Shown here in pieces: positions 22,180 through 33,000 of a stretch of DNA of 64,000 nt. Under the pieces are notes generated by a model. That model searched no databases and had not been told where the DNA came from. It saw only the letters and a list, made by a program, of their open reading frames with translations. Made by a program: the position numbers and the translations under genes. Where the stretch lies: positions 20,236,814 to 20,300,813 of the forward strand of contig OY821740.1 in assembly GCA_963682055.1 (NCBI GenBank), given 5' to 3'. The number at the start of each line of letters is the position of its first letter. The first letter of the stretch is position 1. This DNA is from Primula veris. Its lineage: Eukaryota > Streptophyta > Magnoliopsida > Ericales > Primulaceae.

Positions 22180-24599
22180 ATGGCAGAGCCATGTCCACAG
22201 ATTAAAGGCATGATGGGTATTTTACGACATACCGGTCATATTTCAAATCAGACTTGAGATGCTGGAAGAGAAGCGGGTAGAGGAGATGCCCATAAAATTA
22301 GGGTTTATAATTATAGTTGGCAGATACCGACGCCTGACAGAGTAGTTGAAAATATGATTAGGGCTGGTTTTTATAAAATTAACACTATATGTAATTATAG
22401 CGTAGACCGAGGCTTGCTTACAGCCTTAATTGATAGGTGGCGTGATGAGACGCACTCGTTCTATTTTGTCGGTGGAGAGTTCGAGATATCTTTACAGGAT
22501 GTAGAGATTATGCTTGGTCTCAGGGTGGATGGTCTTACTGTTACCCGATCGGAGCGGAATGATAACAGGGCGAGCAGGTTAGATATTATAGAGAGTTTGT
22601 TGGGTGTTAGACCTCCTGACCATCAAGTCGATACAAACTGTTTGACAGTTAGACTTGATTGGATATTACACACCTTTGGTGAATTACCCCCAACCCTAGT
22701 GAGGAGCGTTTGCTATATCAGTATAGGGCTGCCATGTTATTATTACTGGGAGCACATGTATTTTCAGATAAGCGAAGTGATCAGATTCCACTATGGCCTC
22801 TGCCATTTCTGAAGGATTTTGACACATGTGCAGAGTATAGTTGGGGATCAGCTCTTCTGGCCTGGTTAGAGGCTAATCTTTGCAAGTTGGTGCGTGGTAA
22901 ATATACCAGAGTAAGCGGGGCGGTGATGTTTCTCGATATGTGGGCGATGACCAGACTACTGCCGGTTAGACCATGTGAAGAGCTGTCGGAAGATATCGAG
23001 CCACCTGAGGGCTTGCCTAGGTTCCCCCTCGGTTACAGGTATGATATTATTTAGTTTTTGTTTTGGATTTGTGTTTTTTTTATTGTGTCATCTATTATTT
23101 ACTTATCTTATTTATATTTTATTGTTTATCGGGTTTTGTTTGTATATTACAGATGGAAGATTTGGAGGCTTACTAACCTTAAGCCATATGTCTACGGACA
23201 TAATGTGGTCCACATACGTGACCAGTTTGATAATATGTCGCATGAACAAGTAAATTTTAACTTTCTTATTTCCTACATGTAACTTACGTATTATATGTTG
23301 TATATGTTTGCATTGGTCTTATGTTCGTTGAATTTATTACTAGTATTTTTAAACCATTGTTTACATATTCTAATAATAATTTTGCTGATTACAGATAGTC
23401 TGGCAACCTTACGGGAACCTCGATGACTATCCGGAATACTGCACGCGGGGCCGTGATATGTGGCATTGTTCTGTTCCTCTCATTTGAAATGAGAAGATTG
23501 AGTTCCACCCCGCGGACAGGTTCATGAGACAGTTCGGTTTTGTTCAGGTTGTGCCTACATATATTTGGAAAACCAGACAAGGTCACGGCAATGATAGAAG
23601 ATATGGGGTTGGCCAAAAACACGATTGGCCTGCACTTTTTGCAGAGTTTATAACCGTGTGGAATGACCACCACAACCGGCTAATTAACGGCGAATTTGGT
23701 ACGGGGACGTCACCGGATTACATGAGATGGTATAGAGAGAGGACCCGCATCTTTATAAACCCACCTGAACTTGGACTGCCATCTCACGGTTTCCGCGAGC
23801 ATACGGGTGTGCTCAATAAAATGGTAACAACTAGTTAAAGTTCATTAATATTTGCTTGTTATTTTTTTTTTGTATATTTCAATACTAATAAATCGTGTTT
23901 TATTGTTTTTTGTTTTAGAAAACGATGTTGCGTCGCAGTTTCAAATCGTTCAAACGGCTGAAATCTAAAACGGACGTGGACTTACTACATAAGGAGTTCA
24001 ATGAAATGGGAATGAATCTGTATGGGTCAGGTGGTGAACAGTCGGATGAGAAGGATGACGATGACGACGATGGTGATGACGATCAAGGTTACGACCCAAG
24101 AACTTACGCTAGGGCTTCAAGTTATCGGCGTACCGAACGAGGCAGAGGGGAAGGCGAATCTAGTAGCGGCGGGCGTAGCGGGGGTAGAAGGGAGAGTAGA
24201 GGTCGACGTCCGACTACATATCAGGGTGGGAGTTCAAGCGGTCATGGTCGTCGTGCTTCTTTTGCTGCGCCGGACTACGTACACGACGATGTTCCGTTCG
24301 AGTATCCTAAACAATCATTTGGGTTGTATGAGCATCATCCTAGTCAGCAGTCAACCGACAGTTGGGCTCGAGGCTTGACACTTACATCACACGAGCGTAC
24401 TCCGCATCCAGAATCGCAGCATCGAGAAAGACGTCGTCCGGAAACCCACGAAATCGAAGAGTCCACTGAGCCGTCATCGCACAGATTAATATCGGCGGGA
24501 AAGATGCTCCCTATGTCCAACTTTAAAGGATTTACTCGTGCAAAAAAAAAAAATGTAATGTGTATGTTTGTATGTTTGATGTTGAAGACCAATATTTGA
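22180..24599 (+). pseudogene. Plant mobile domain (PMD) gene carried by the MULE, broken
   Basis: Exons 22180-23038, 23153-23249, 23395-23823 and 23919-24599, all with GT/AG borders and consistent phases. The product shows PMD hallmarks: RAGFYKINTICNYSVDRGLL, LIDRWRDETHSFYF, ISLQDVEIMLGLRVDG, then WGSALLAWLEANL, LKPYVYGHNVVHIRDQF, FHPADRFMRQFGF and WPALFAEFITVW, and an acidic, Arg/Gly-rich tail. Breaks: TGA at 22255-22257, a one-base shift near the C5 run at about 22688-22693, and TGA at 23485-23487 where Trp or Arg would fit. PMD proteins occur both in transposons and as host genes (MAIN, MAIL1) needed for silencing and genome integrity; the role in transposition is unknown. Confidence 0.85.
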
Positions 24600-24779
24600 T
24601 TTGTATGTTTGATTAATATGTTTGATTTTTTTTAATTGGATAAATGCTTTTTTATAATTTGATAAATGTTTTTTTTTTAAGTTACCAATATTCAGTATTT
24701 TAATTGATAGGACTAATATTGAGTTTTTACGAAATACAGGGAATGTTCTGCAATTTCTGAAATTATTGCACAGAATTAC

Positions 24780-25225
24780 ACACAAACCGTACATTTAATG
24801 TACGGTTTGTGTGTATTTTTATAAAAAATGTAGTAGAATCAGTAAAACTCATGGTCAATAACCTTATCATTAAAAAAAACACTACAAACCGTAAAATTAA
24901 TATACGGTTTGTAGTGTAAATGACATTGGATACCATATCTATCAAATGTATCCGACAACACTTTATGACTTTTGAATTATTATGAGTTGACAACCCTATC
25001 CGAAAATGACTACTCAATGCATTATTAAAGTTTGAAAATGACTACACCAAAAAAAACACTACAAACTGTAAAAGTAATCTACGGTTTGTAGTGTAAATGA
25101 CATTGGATACCATATCTATCAAAATAAAGCCGACAACACCTTATCACTTTTGAATTATTATGAGTTGACAAGTCTATCCGAAAATGACTACTCAATGCAT
25201 TATTAAAGTTTGAAAATGACACCAA
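24780..25225. repeat. Palindromes and 177-bp tandem duplication upstream of the transposase
   Basis: Three short palindromes of the form ACAAACCGTA(N)TACGGTTTGT lie at about 24782-24813, 24881-24918 and 25058-25095. The second and third sit in a tandem duplication with a period of 177 bp (about 24870-25046 and 25047-25223; shared AATGACATTGGATACCATAT and ACTACTCAATGCATTATTAA). The core resembles the TIR palindromes, so these may be internal binding sites for the transposase. Confidence 0.8.
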
Positions 25226-25244
25226 CTTGTGGGGTTTCTGAAAT

Positions 25245-25376
25245 TAACACTATAAATATGGCTCATTTTTGCCAATTCTAACAAACCCTAAAATCAAACA
25301 CAAACACTTTTTAAAAATCTCTTAAAAAATACTCATTTCTCCCAAAAAAAATAATATAAACAAACACTTTTCGAAA
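25245..25376 (+). promoter_or_regulatory. Putative transposase core promoter
   Basis: TATAAATA at 25251-25258 lies about 119 bp before the transposase ATG, directly after the tandem palindromic repeats. The leader is A- and C-rich without upstream ATGs of note. Confidence 0.5.
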
Positions 25377-27167
25377 ATGAATTACGACTATGGTTATGAC
25401 AACAATCAATGGAATAACAACAATGCGAATTCATCCAGTGGCTCAAACGATGAGCTAACTGATTATACAAAGCACTTTGAAGTTGATGAATTGACTTGGG
25501 ATACAAGCGATGAAATGCTTGCTGATGTGACTGGAAATTGGGGTTTCATTCTTACAATTCGTAGGTCTGGAGGGGGTGATGGGAGAAGAACACCGTATGT
25601 TGATATTGTGTGTGATAAATCGGGGGTTTACGAAAAAAAGAAACCATCTTCCGTAAATTCAGGTACAAAGAAAAAAGATTGTCCATTTTTCATTAAGGGT
25701 TACGTAGTTAATGGTGAATGGATGTGTCAAGTAGAAAATGGACAACATAACCACCCACCTCCAACTTACCCCCAAGGGCAAGCACGACGTGCTCGTTTAA
25801 CCCAATATGAAAAAGAAATGGTTAAAACTTTACGGCAAAGTAGTTTTAAAGTTAGTGCAATATTAGAGGCCATAAAAAATCGAAATCCTGACAATGTATC
25901 AAACACTAAAACGATACATAATTTTTTGGCTGGACTGAAATTTAAAGAACGAGATGGTAGAAACCCGATACAGGAACTGTTTAATTTGTTGGATAGACAT
26001 CGCTACACCTTCTACTATAATATGAACCCAACAACTCATTGCCTTGAGAACTTGTTTTTTGCACACCCCCATTCTATAAGGATGTTCAAAGCTTTTCCTA
26101 ATGTCTTGTTAATGGATTGTACATATAGGACAAACCGTTTTAATATGTCATTTCTAGAAGTCGTAGGAATGACATCAACGAACCAAACATATTGTTTAGG
26201 TTTTGTTTTCATGAGTGATGAGACAAAGGAAAGTTATATATGGGCATTGGAAAAATTTAAAGATACATTGGAGGGTTGTATACTACCTAGGGTGTTTGTA
26301 ATCGACAGGGAAATGACCTTGATAAATGCTTTATCCGTTGTTTTTCCCGATTCTCATCATATTTTGTGCACTTTTCATATTGCCAAAAATGTTTTGAAAA
26401 ACTGCCGTAAAAAAATCCCAGACGAGGAGTGGCAAACGTTTCTAGATGATTGGGGTTTATTGGTTGATTCTGAGTCGATAGAGGAGTACAATCATAACCG
26501 AGCTTCTATCAATTTCTCTTACAAATCGTACCCTGCTGTGATTAAGTATGTAGACAAGCTATTAAATAATTATGCTGAAAAGTTTGTTGCATGCTATACC
26601 AACCATACAACACATCTAGGTAACAGAACTAGCAATCGAGCCGAACAACAACATGCAAAGCTAAAAAGATCCCTTTCCACAAATACTGGCACGCTTGAAA
26701 ATGTTTGGGTAGAGGTGAATAGAATTCTAGAAAAACAGTTTGAAGATATTAAGATGAAGTTGGATAAATGTAAGTCTTATTTTCCACATTCTGAACGAAC
26801 ACCTCTATTTATAAATCTTAGGTCGTATATCACACACTATGCCTTTGATTTATTATTTCAAGAACACAAAAAATGTAGTGGCCAGGCTGATGAGAATTGT
26901 TCTTGTGGTTTCAAATTGTCTCACGGGTTACCTTGTCATCATATTATGAGTGAACATATTTTATTCGGGAAGCCTCTTCCTCTAGAATATATTTACCCAT
27001 TCTGGAAAAAATTAGACGTAATTGATGATAATGGGAACACCGATGATTATGGGGTAGAGGGTGATTTAGAAAAGTTTAAAAGTGTTTATTCTAGCAAAAC
27101 TAATGTTGAAAAACGGTGTATGAAAACACAACTCCGAGAGATAATTGACCATCTAGAACATCCATGA
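25377..27167 (+). CDS. MULE transposase (FAR1-like, intact)
   Basis: A single exon of 596 residues. Order of parts: low-complexity Asn/Asp-rich start (1-40); FAR1/WRKY-GCM1-type zinc finger with Cys79, Cys102 and HNH at 124-126; MULE DDE domain with Asp247 (LLMDCTYRT), Asp310 (VFVIDRE) and Glu423 (SNRAEQQHAKLK); SWIM-like finger CSCG (508-511) with LPCHHI (519-523). It would bind the element's ends and catalyse cut-and-paste transposition. All catalytic residues are present and the frame is uninterrupted, unlike its neighbours. The stop at 27165-27167 overlaps a frame that continues with EVRQNRGRP, an AT-hook-like motif, and then an OTU domain. The ancestral protein was therefore probably longer and this ORF ends at a frameshift. 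Confidence 0.93.
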   Translation: MNYDYGYDNNQWNNNNANSSSGSNDELTDYTKHFEVDELTWDTSDEMLADVTGNWGFILTIRRSGGGDGRRTPYVDIVCDKSGVYEKKKPSSVNSGTKKKDCPFFIKGYVVNGEWMCQVENGQHNHPPPTYPQGQARRARLTQYEKEMVKTLRQSSFKVSAILEAIKNRNPDNVSNTKTIHNFLAGLKFKERDGRNPIQELFNLLDRHRYTFYYNMNPTTHCLENLFFAHPHSIRMFKAFPNVLLMDCTYRTNRFNMSFLEVVGMTSTNQTYCLGFVFMSDETKESYIWALEKFKDTLEGCILPRVFVIDREMTLINALSVVFPDSHHILCTFHIAKNVLKNCRKKIPDEEWQTFLDDWGLLVDSESIEEYNHNRASINFSYKSYPAVIKYVDKLLNNYAEKFVACYTNHTTHLGNRTSNRAEQQHAKLKRSLSTNTGTLENVWVEVNRILEKQFEDIKMKLDKCKSYFPHSERTPLFINLRSYITHYAFDLLFQEHKKCSGQADENCSCGFKLSHGLPCHHIMSEHILFGKPLPLEYIYPFWKKLDVIDDNGNTDDYGVEGDLEKFKSVYSSKTNVEKRCMKTQLREIIDHLEHP

Positions 27168-28064
27168 ATGACCCCGAAGTGAGACAAAATAGGGGGAGAC
27201 CTATAAAATGAGACAATTCTAGTAAGAGAGATAAGTCGGGATGGGAGTATGTGGAGGAACAGAGTGCTGGTGCTAGTAGAGACAAGGGCAAAAGTAAGGC
27301 GGATGAACACCGGAGGTAAGGGTAAACCCAACTAGGAGGCCGCGAAACCAGAACCCTAAACCCACCCTCAATAGGCAAACCTTCCTGTACAGTGACCAAA
27401 TATGGGTCATGTTACATAGTTACATCGAAACGGTTTATGATGTGCGTGGGGATGGTAACTGTGGGTTCCGGGTACTTGCAAATGCGACGGGTAAAGAGCA
27501 TGAGGAAGATGATTGGTATGCGGTAAGATGTGAGTTGTTTCAAGAGCTGCAGCAAATGAAAGGTGTTTATTACGAGCTGTTTGAGAGTCTTGATTTTAAA
27601 GGTTACCGGTATGATTATATTTTATCAAGTTTGAATTTTTTTCATCCTACAAATCCCGTCCTTCTGATAAATGGATGAGATTTCCGTCTTATGGTTTTTT
27701 AATTGCTTCTCATTATAATATGTCAATTGTAATGTTGTCATTATGGCCAAATAAAAGTAGAGGGGTACAAGTATGAAACGCCACTTTTTTACCTCTTTAT
27801 ACTGGTCCGTCTCCTAAAACGACATATTACATCCCTACTGTAATAGTGTTCGTCAACAGTTGTCATTATGCTCAAGTTATTCCTAAAGAAGAGATCTTCC
27901 CAATGACAAGAATTATAGCACGGTGGGAACAAACATGCACTGAGGCTGCTGCGCCATGGAAGAAACTTTTTCGACCAAATTTCAAGTTATATATGACCCT
28001 AGAAAGGCAATCGGGAAAGCAAATTGCAACCGAAGAAGAAGCTATAGACCTATCAAGTCCATAA
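27164..28064 (+). pseudogene. OTU-type cysteine protease, broken, probably once fused to the transposase
   Basis: Three frame segments follow each other. First EVRQNRGRPIK, TGA (27209-27211) and KSGWEYVEEQ. Then TLNRQTFLYSDQIWVM leading into the OTU core VYDVRGDGNCGFRVLA with the catalytic Asp and Cys (DGNC), up to about 27640. Then SDKWMRFPSYGFLIASHYN, TGA (27774-27776), and the C-terminal part with the probable catalytic His (NSCHYAQVIP) and a Trp-rich end typical of plant OTU proteins linked to MULE transposases. Each junction shifts the frame by one base in the same direction; the T7 run near 27640 is one likely site. OTU enzymes cleave ubiquitin chains; activity here is excluded by the breaks. 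Confidence 0.75.
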
Positions 28065-28669
28065 TCAGTTTTTTATTTTTAATTTTATGTAAATTACTCA
28101 TTTTTCCAAGTTGTTGTAATTAGTTTTTTATTTTTATTTTTATTTTATGTAAATAACTCTTTTTTCCAAGTTGTTGTAAATTTATATGATGTATCATGTT
28201 TAATAAATATGTTTTATGAAATTTAGTTAATGTTTGCATATTGAGTTAATTTCTTTTATGAAAGTTATATAATTTATGATTGTTTCATTCAAGAAAATTT
28301 ATGATTGACACCAAATTGACGATTTAGTTAATGTTTCATATTGCGTTATACAAGTGTTAAAAAGAAACCAAAAACACTTCACAAAAATTGACGATTTAGT
28401 TAATGTTTCAATAAATCTCAACTTATACACTTGGCAAAAAGATAATATGAACCAAAAACATAAAATTTATCAAATCAACTTTTTTTTTTGTAAATTTGTC
28501 TAAATTTTGTGTTTATTTTGAGAAATTGTTAGAATTGACCAAATTTATTTTATGTAAATTTTTAAGAATAAGGCATTTCGTTTTTTTATTAAAAAAATCA
28601 TGTTTAATTTTAAAATAATATTCAGTATTTTAATTTTAATTGTTAGACTTGTAATTTTATTTTTTATGT
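28065..28669. other. 3' region of the MULE, non-coding
   Basis: AT-rich, with a direct repeat of GTAATTAGTTTTTTATTTTT/AAATAACTC type just after the OTU segment and a repeated TTGACGATTTAGTTAATGTTTC (28317 and 28388). No gene. Confidence 0.6.
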
Positions 28670-28793
28670 GTAAATTCTGAAAAATGATACAGATCGTAGA
28701 TTAAATCTACGGTTTACAGTGATTGTAAACCGTATATTTAATCTACGATCCGTACGTTTTTACAGAAATATTGCTGTTTAAAAATCCAACCTG
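28670..28793. repeat. Right terminal inverted repeat of the MULE
   Basis: In reverse complement it reads as the left end: GGATTTTTAAACAGCAATAT, then a CGTAGATTAAATNTACGGTT palindrome, a second palindrome and TGTATCATTTTTCAGAATTT. Compared with the left TIR it lacks one palindromic unit. Confidence 0.9.
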
Positions 28794-28802
28794 TATCTGA
28801 TT
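28794..28802. repeat. Right 9-bp target-site duplication of the MULE
   Basis: TATCTGATT, identical to 21013-21021. Confidence 0.9.
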
Positions 28803-28983
28803 TCTCCATAAGGAATACATGCACATGTGTGTTTTTTTTCCTTTACAAAGTATACAAACTGCCAATTATTTTTTGAAAAATAACCACAAAAAAAATCAAA
28901 AGTGAGTAGCATTCCTTCGTTGACTTAGTATATTAATAAAAGTCAACATTTAAAACTTAAAAAGCACAAATCCAGAACTAAAA

Positions 28984-29014
<31 letters not shown>

Positions 29015-29048
29015 ATCTGAAGCCCACCTGCTAAAAATTCTACCTGAG
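28803..29048 (+). promoter_or_regulatory. Proximal promoter and 5' UTR exon of the CRPK1-like gene
   Basis: Only about 0.2 kb separates the MULE end from the likely transcript start. An inverted pair of W-box cores (TTGACT at 28920-28925, AGTCAA at 28941-28946) precedes a (CT)n tract (28986-29009). CTGAG|GTATTT at 29048/29049 and TTTCACAG|GATTC at 29967/29968 would define a 5' UTR intron. Confidence 0.5.
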
Positions 29049-30024
29049 GTATTTTTCCATATGTTTTTTTTTGTAGCTTTTTATTTTCCCAAAAATTTAT
29101 TTAATTTTCATTTACCTTCTTATTGCTCCTATTTTTTCAATTTCATGATATAATCTTAGGCTTTGATGGGTTAAAGATTTAAGCTCATTTTCATTTATTT
29201 GTTAATAGTTAGTTTACATTTGGTTAATCAGCTTAAAAGAGCGTAAATTTATGTTTTTTTCTTGAAAAAGCTAGAAGCTTTAAGGTGGATGAACCCAAAT
29301 TTATCTCAACTTAAAAAATTCTAGCTTATATGCTTAAAAGCTGAAACCAAACAACCCCTTACTTCTCCTCGGAAAAAAGAAACCTCACTTAAATATTGGG
29401 GTCTGCTGCTTTTTTATAGATCTGGGTATAATTATGTCATAGCTTATTGCTAAAATAATTTGATTAGTAATAGTTTTATTGCATTTCGTATTTTTTAAAT
29501 ATTACAGAACTACTCAAACTATAATAAAAAGGCGTCACGGATTTGTTAATTCTTGTACCTGGCTGGCTAGCTTGTTCAGTTGCACTTTTAGCTTTTAAGC
29601 CCAACATATTTGCGAATAAGACAAGTTTATTAGAGTATTATGTGATACATCTGGGGCTTGTTTGCCTGCAGATTTAAGTAATAAGCTGGTATTTATTGTT
29701 GTTCCTTTCGCTTAAGTGCTGGATGGCATTTGGTCACTCAGCTTGAAAACTGAGTTCTTCTTGTTTTTGACCTAAAAGCTAAAAGCTTTAAGCTAGATTA
29801 ATCCAATCTTTTACTTATATCATAGAAAAGACCTGCTTATACGAACAATCTGTAACCAAACACGCACACAGTGTCTCGCTAGTTATTAATATCCCGAGCT
29901 TCTAGTTTGCAGAAGTTTTGCTATCTGGATTAACATTTGTCTAACTCTGAATTGTTATTTTTCACAGGATTCTTTGAATTAACCTGTTGTACAGTTGTAG
30001 TGTAATTCACGTGTTAAAAGAGTT

Positions 30025-33000
30025 ATGAGTTGGCTCTCTTGCTTTTTTGGTGGATTCCCAAACTCATCGAAGCGCTCCGCTGAAGTCGATGAAGGTAAAA
30101 TCCGCATAAAATATGCACTTTGAATTTAGACAGTGTCAAATACGTTTTGTGTTAATTCTGCTACATATACCTAATCTTAATTTCATAATTTTTGTATCAT
30201 GAGCAGAAATATTGGAAGTCCACAATGTAGTTCTTTTCACCTACAAAGAGCTAAGAATTGCAACCGACGATTTTAGTCACAATAATAAAATCGGCGAGGG
30301 CGGTTACGGTTCTGTATACAAGGTAACAAAGAAAAAAACTGTGTATTTTGTCGTACTTGGGCTTGTTTGTTTGCAGCTTTTAAGCTCTTTTTTTTTGCTG
30401 TTTTGTTTAAAAACTAGGGTGCATTTGGTTGATCAAATTAAAAGGTGAGCTTTCCTCACCTTTTAGATTGAAGAAGCCAGAAGCTTTAAACTGGATAACC
30501 CGACTTTTCTCAATTAAAATTATTCATATTATTTGCTAGAAGCTGCAACCAAGCAAACCAACTAAAGGGTATTAGCGTGTTTTTTGGATTAGTATTATTT
30601 TCATAAATAAAATAAGTTGTGAATTGCCAGGGAGTGCTTAAACATGGGAGAATGGCTGCTATAAAGGTTCTCGCAGCCGACTCAAAGCAAGGCGTAAACG
30701 AGTTTTTGACAGAAATTAAAGTTATTTCGGATGTAGTACACGATAATCTAGTGAAGCTCTTTGGTTGTTGCGCTGAAGGAGATCATCGTATTTTGGTGTA
30801 TAGTTATTGTGAGAATAACAGCCTCTCTCAAACCCTTATTGGTAACTTCAGCATTGCTCTTTCTTTCTTTCCTTCTTAGAATTTGGTTTACTGCAGCTTT
30901 TGAGCAAATTAGTTGACTGTTTGCGATTGACTATATTCTGTTTAAAATATCGATTTTTCAGGCTAGAAACCATAACAAACTCAGGTTTATGCTGACCAAC
31001 TAAATGTAGTACAACTTATATGCAAATGACTATTTTATTTTTCTTTAAAACTGCAACCAAACTAACTTCTTTTCTCTTTGTTAGTCTATTTAATAGTATT
31101 ATTTGTTTAGTAAATACCAAATAATGGAGTTTGTATATTTTATGCTCTTTTCCATTTGTTAGTCTATTTAACGTGTAGTTTGTCAAAATATAGATCGATG
31201 GGTTTTTTTTTAAGGTAGGTTTGGTTGAAGTTTATAAGCAAATATTCTGGCTTGTTTGAAGTTTTAAAAAATGTGGCTTTTTCAGTCAACAACGTCTTGA
31301 TTTTTCAGGCTTGAAAAGCCAAAACAAGCTCAGGTTTCACGCTGACCAATCAATTGCAGTAAACTTATAAGCAATGAGATGTTTCCGGGTTTGTTTTTTC
31401 AAATCTATTCTTGAGTGAATTTTGTTTAGGTAAAAAGCAAGTTGACGATATCTTGTTTTATTGCTCTTTGGCTTCAAGGTGGTAATTACACTGGCATCCA
31501 ATTTAGTTGGCAAACTAGAATAAAAATTTCCATTGGAGTGGCAAGGGGTTTAGCTTTTCTTCATGAAGAAGTGCGACCTCGTATAATTCACCGTGATATA
31601 AAAGCCAGCAATATTCTCCTCGACAAAGATTTAAGTCCCAAAATTGCTGATTTTGGCCTTGCAAAGCTCTTGCCTGCCAACGTCACTCATGTTAGTACCC
31701 GTGTAGCTGGAACAATGTAAGGACTATAACATATACATGTTTTTTGGAAATTAAGTCAACACACATGATTTCAGCTGTTTAATACGTTTGATTAAAAGGC
31801 TACTATAAAATCCGAAAACAATAGCTCATCTCAGCTCTTGATTTAGCTGTTCTCAACGGATGAGATCTCCTGTGTCAACTTAAATATCAACATAAATGCC
31901 TATTTTTCTTTCCCCTATCTTTCTATAGTTCAACCTTATTTTAGTGCTACATACCAATATGAAAGTGAAGTTGGTGGTTGGATTTGTTGAGTTGAGTAGA
32001 ATTATGTATCCCCATGTTTGTGAGCTACTTCAAACTACCATTATCAGTGATTTTTTTATTATCTTGAGTTTATGTTCGACTTATTTTTTGTATTCATTTT
32101 TGTTGGTGGCAGAGGTTATTTAGCACCGGAGTATGCAATAAGAGGGCAATTGACACGCAAAGCGGATATATACAGCTTCGGTGTACTACTCGTAGAAATT
32201 GTTAGTGGGAGATGCAACACAAATACCCGTTTACCTTTAAATCAACAATATCTTCTCGAAAGGGTATGTACTAAGTACTTGTTGAAAAAGATCCGTCTTT
32301 TAGGAAATAAGCTTTCAACAGTTCATTCAATTTGAGGCCTTGTATGGTTGCGGCACTAGGCTTGGCAATTTTTTTTGCTTAAAAGCCGGACTATATTGGT
32401 TGGTGAACTAAAAAACTGTGCTTTCTTCATTTTCTGTTATCCTCCTAAGCTAGAAGCTTTAGGTTAAAACCGATCTTTTACCTGAACAACAAAAAGCTAT
32501 GAAAGACGACCATCAATCCAAAAACAAATAAGCTTTGGACGGCTCTTTCAGTTTAAAGCCTTTTTGATTGGAGCTTTTACCCCCAAACTTTTTCCGTTTT
32601 TACTGAAAAGCTGAACCGTGTTTGGTTGATCAACTCAAAAGCTGAGATTTTCCTTTTCTTTCTGTCCTGAAGCTAGAAGCCTACAAGCTTTAAACTGGAT
32701 AAATCCAGCAATTTTCTCAAAACCATGAAAGAGTATGAGCTCAAATGAAAAACCAAAATGGCTAATAAGCTATGAGAGTCCCATTTAATTATTAGTTAAC
32801 CCTTGTTTGGTTGCAGCTATTAAGCATAACCTTTTTGTTTTTCCCTTGATAGCTGGATAGCCTTATTAATCAGTTTAAAAACATATCCGTTATGTTTTTT
32901 CCCTTTGGAATAGCTAGAAGCCTTAAAAACTGGACTAACCCAACTTTTCTCTGGAATGTTGATAAAATGTTTTTTTTTTCTACAGACATGGCAACTTTAC

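Larger units (their letters stand above)
21022..28793 (+). mobile_element. Composite Mutator-like element with PMD, transposase and OTU genes
   Basis: A 7,772-bp element bounded by inverted ends (left GAGGATGGATTTTTAAACAG, right complement CAGGTTGGATTTTTAAACAG) and a perfect 9-bp duplication TATCTGATT. Its three coding units all read rightward: a broken plant mobile domain gene (22180-24599), an intact MULE transposase (25377-27167) and a broken OTU protease (27164-28064). The 9-bp duplication and transposase type identify the Mutator superfamily. Target duplication and ends are well preserved, so insertion is not ancient, yet two of three genes carry stops and frameshifts. ULP1-type proteases and PMD domains are known as MULE cargo; PMD plus OTU in one element is the unusual point. 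Confidence 0.92.

Noticed and set aside
24022..24378. Overlapping 118-residue frame in PMD exon 4
   Set aside because: The other frame joins in phase with the spliced PMD product; this one is a shadow of repetitive codons.
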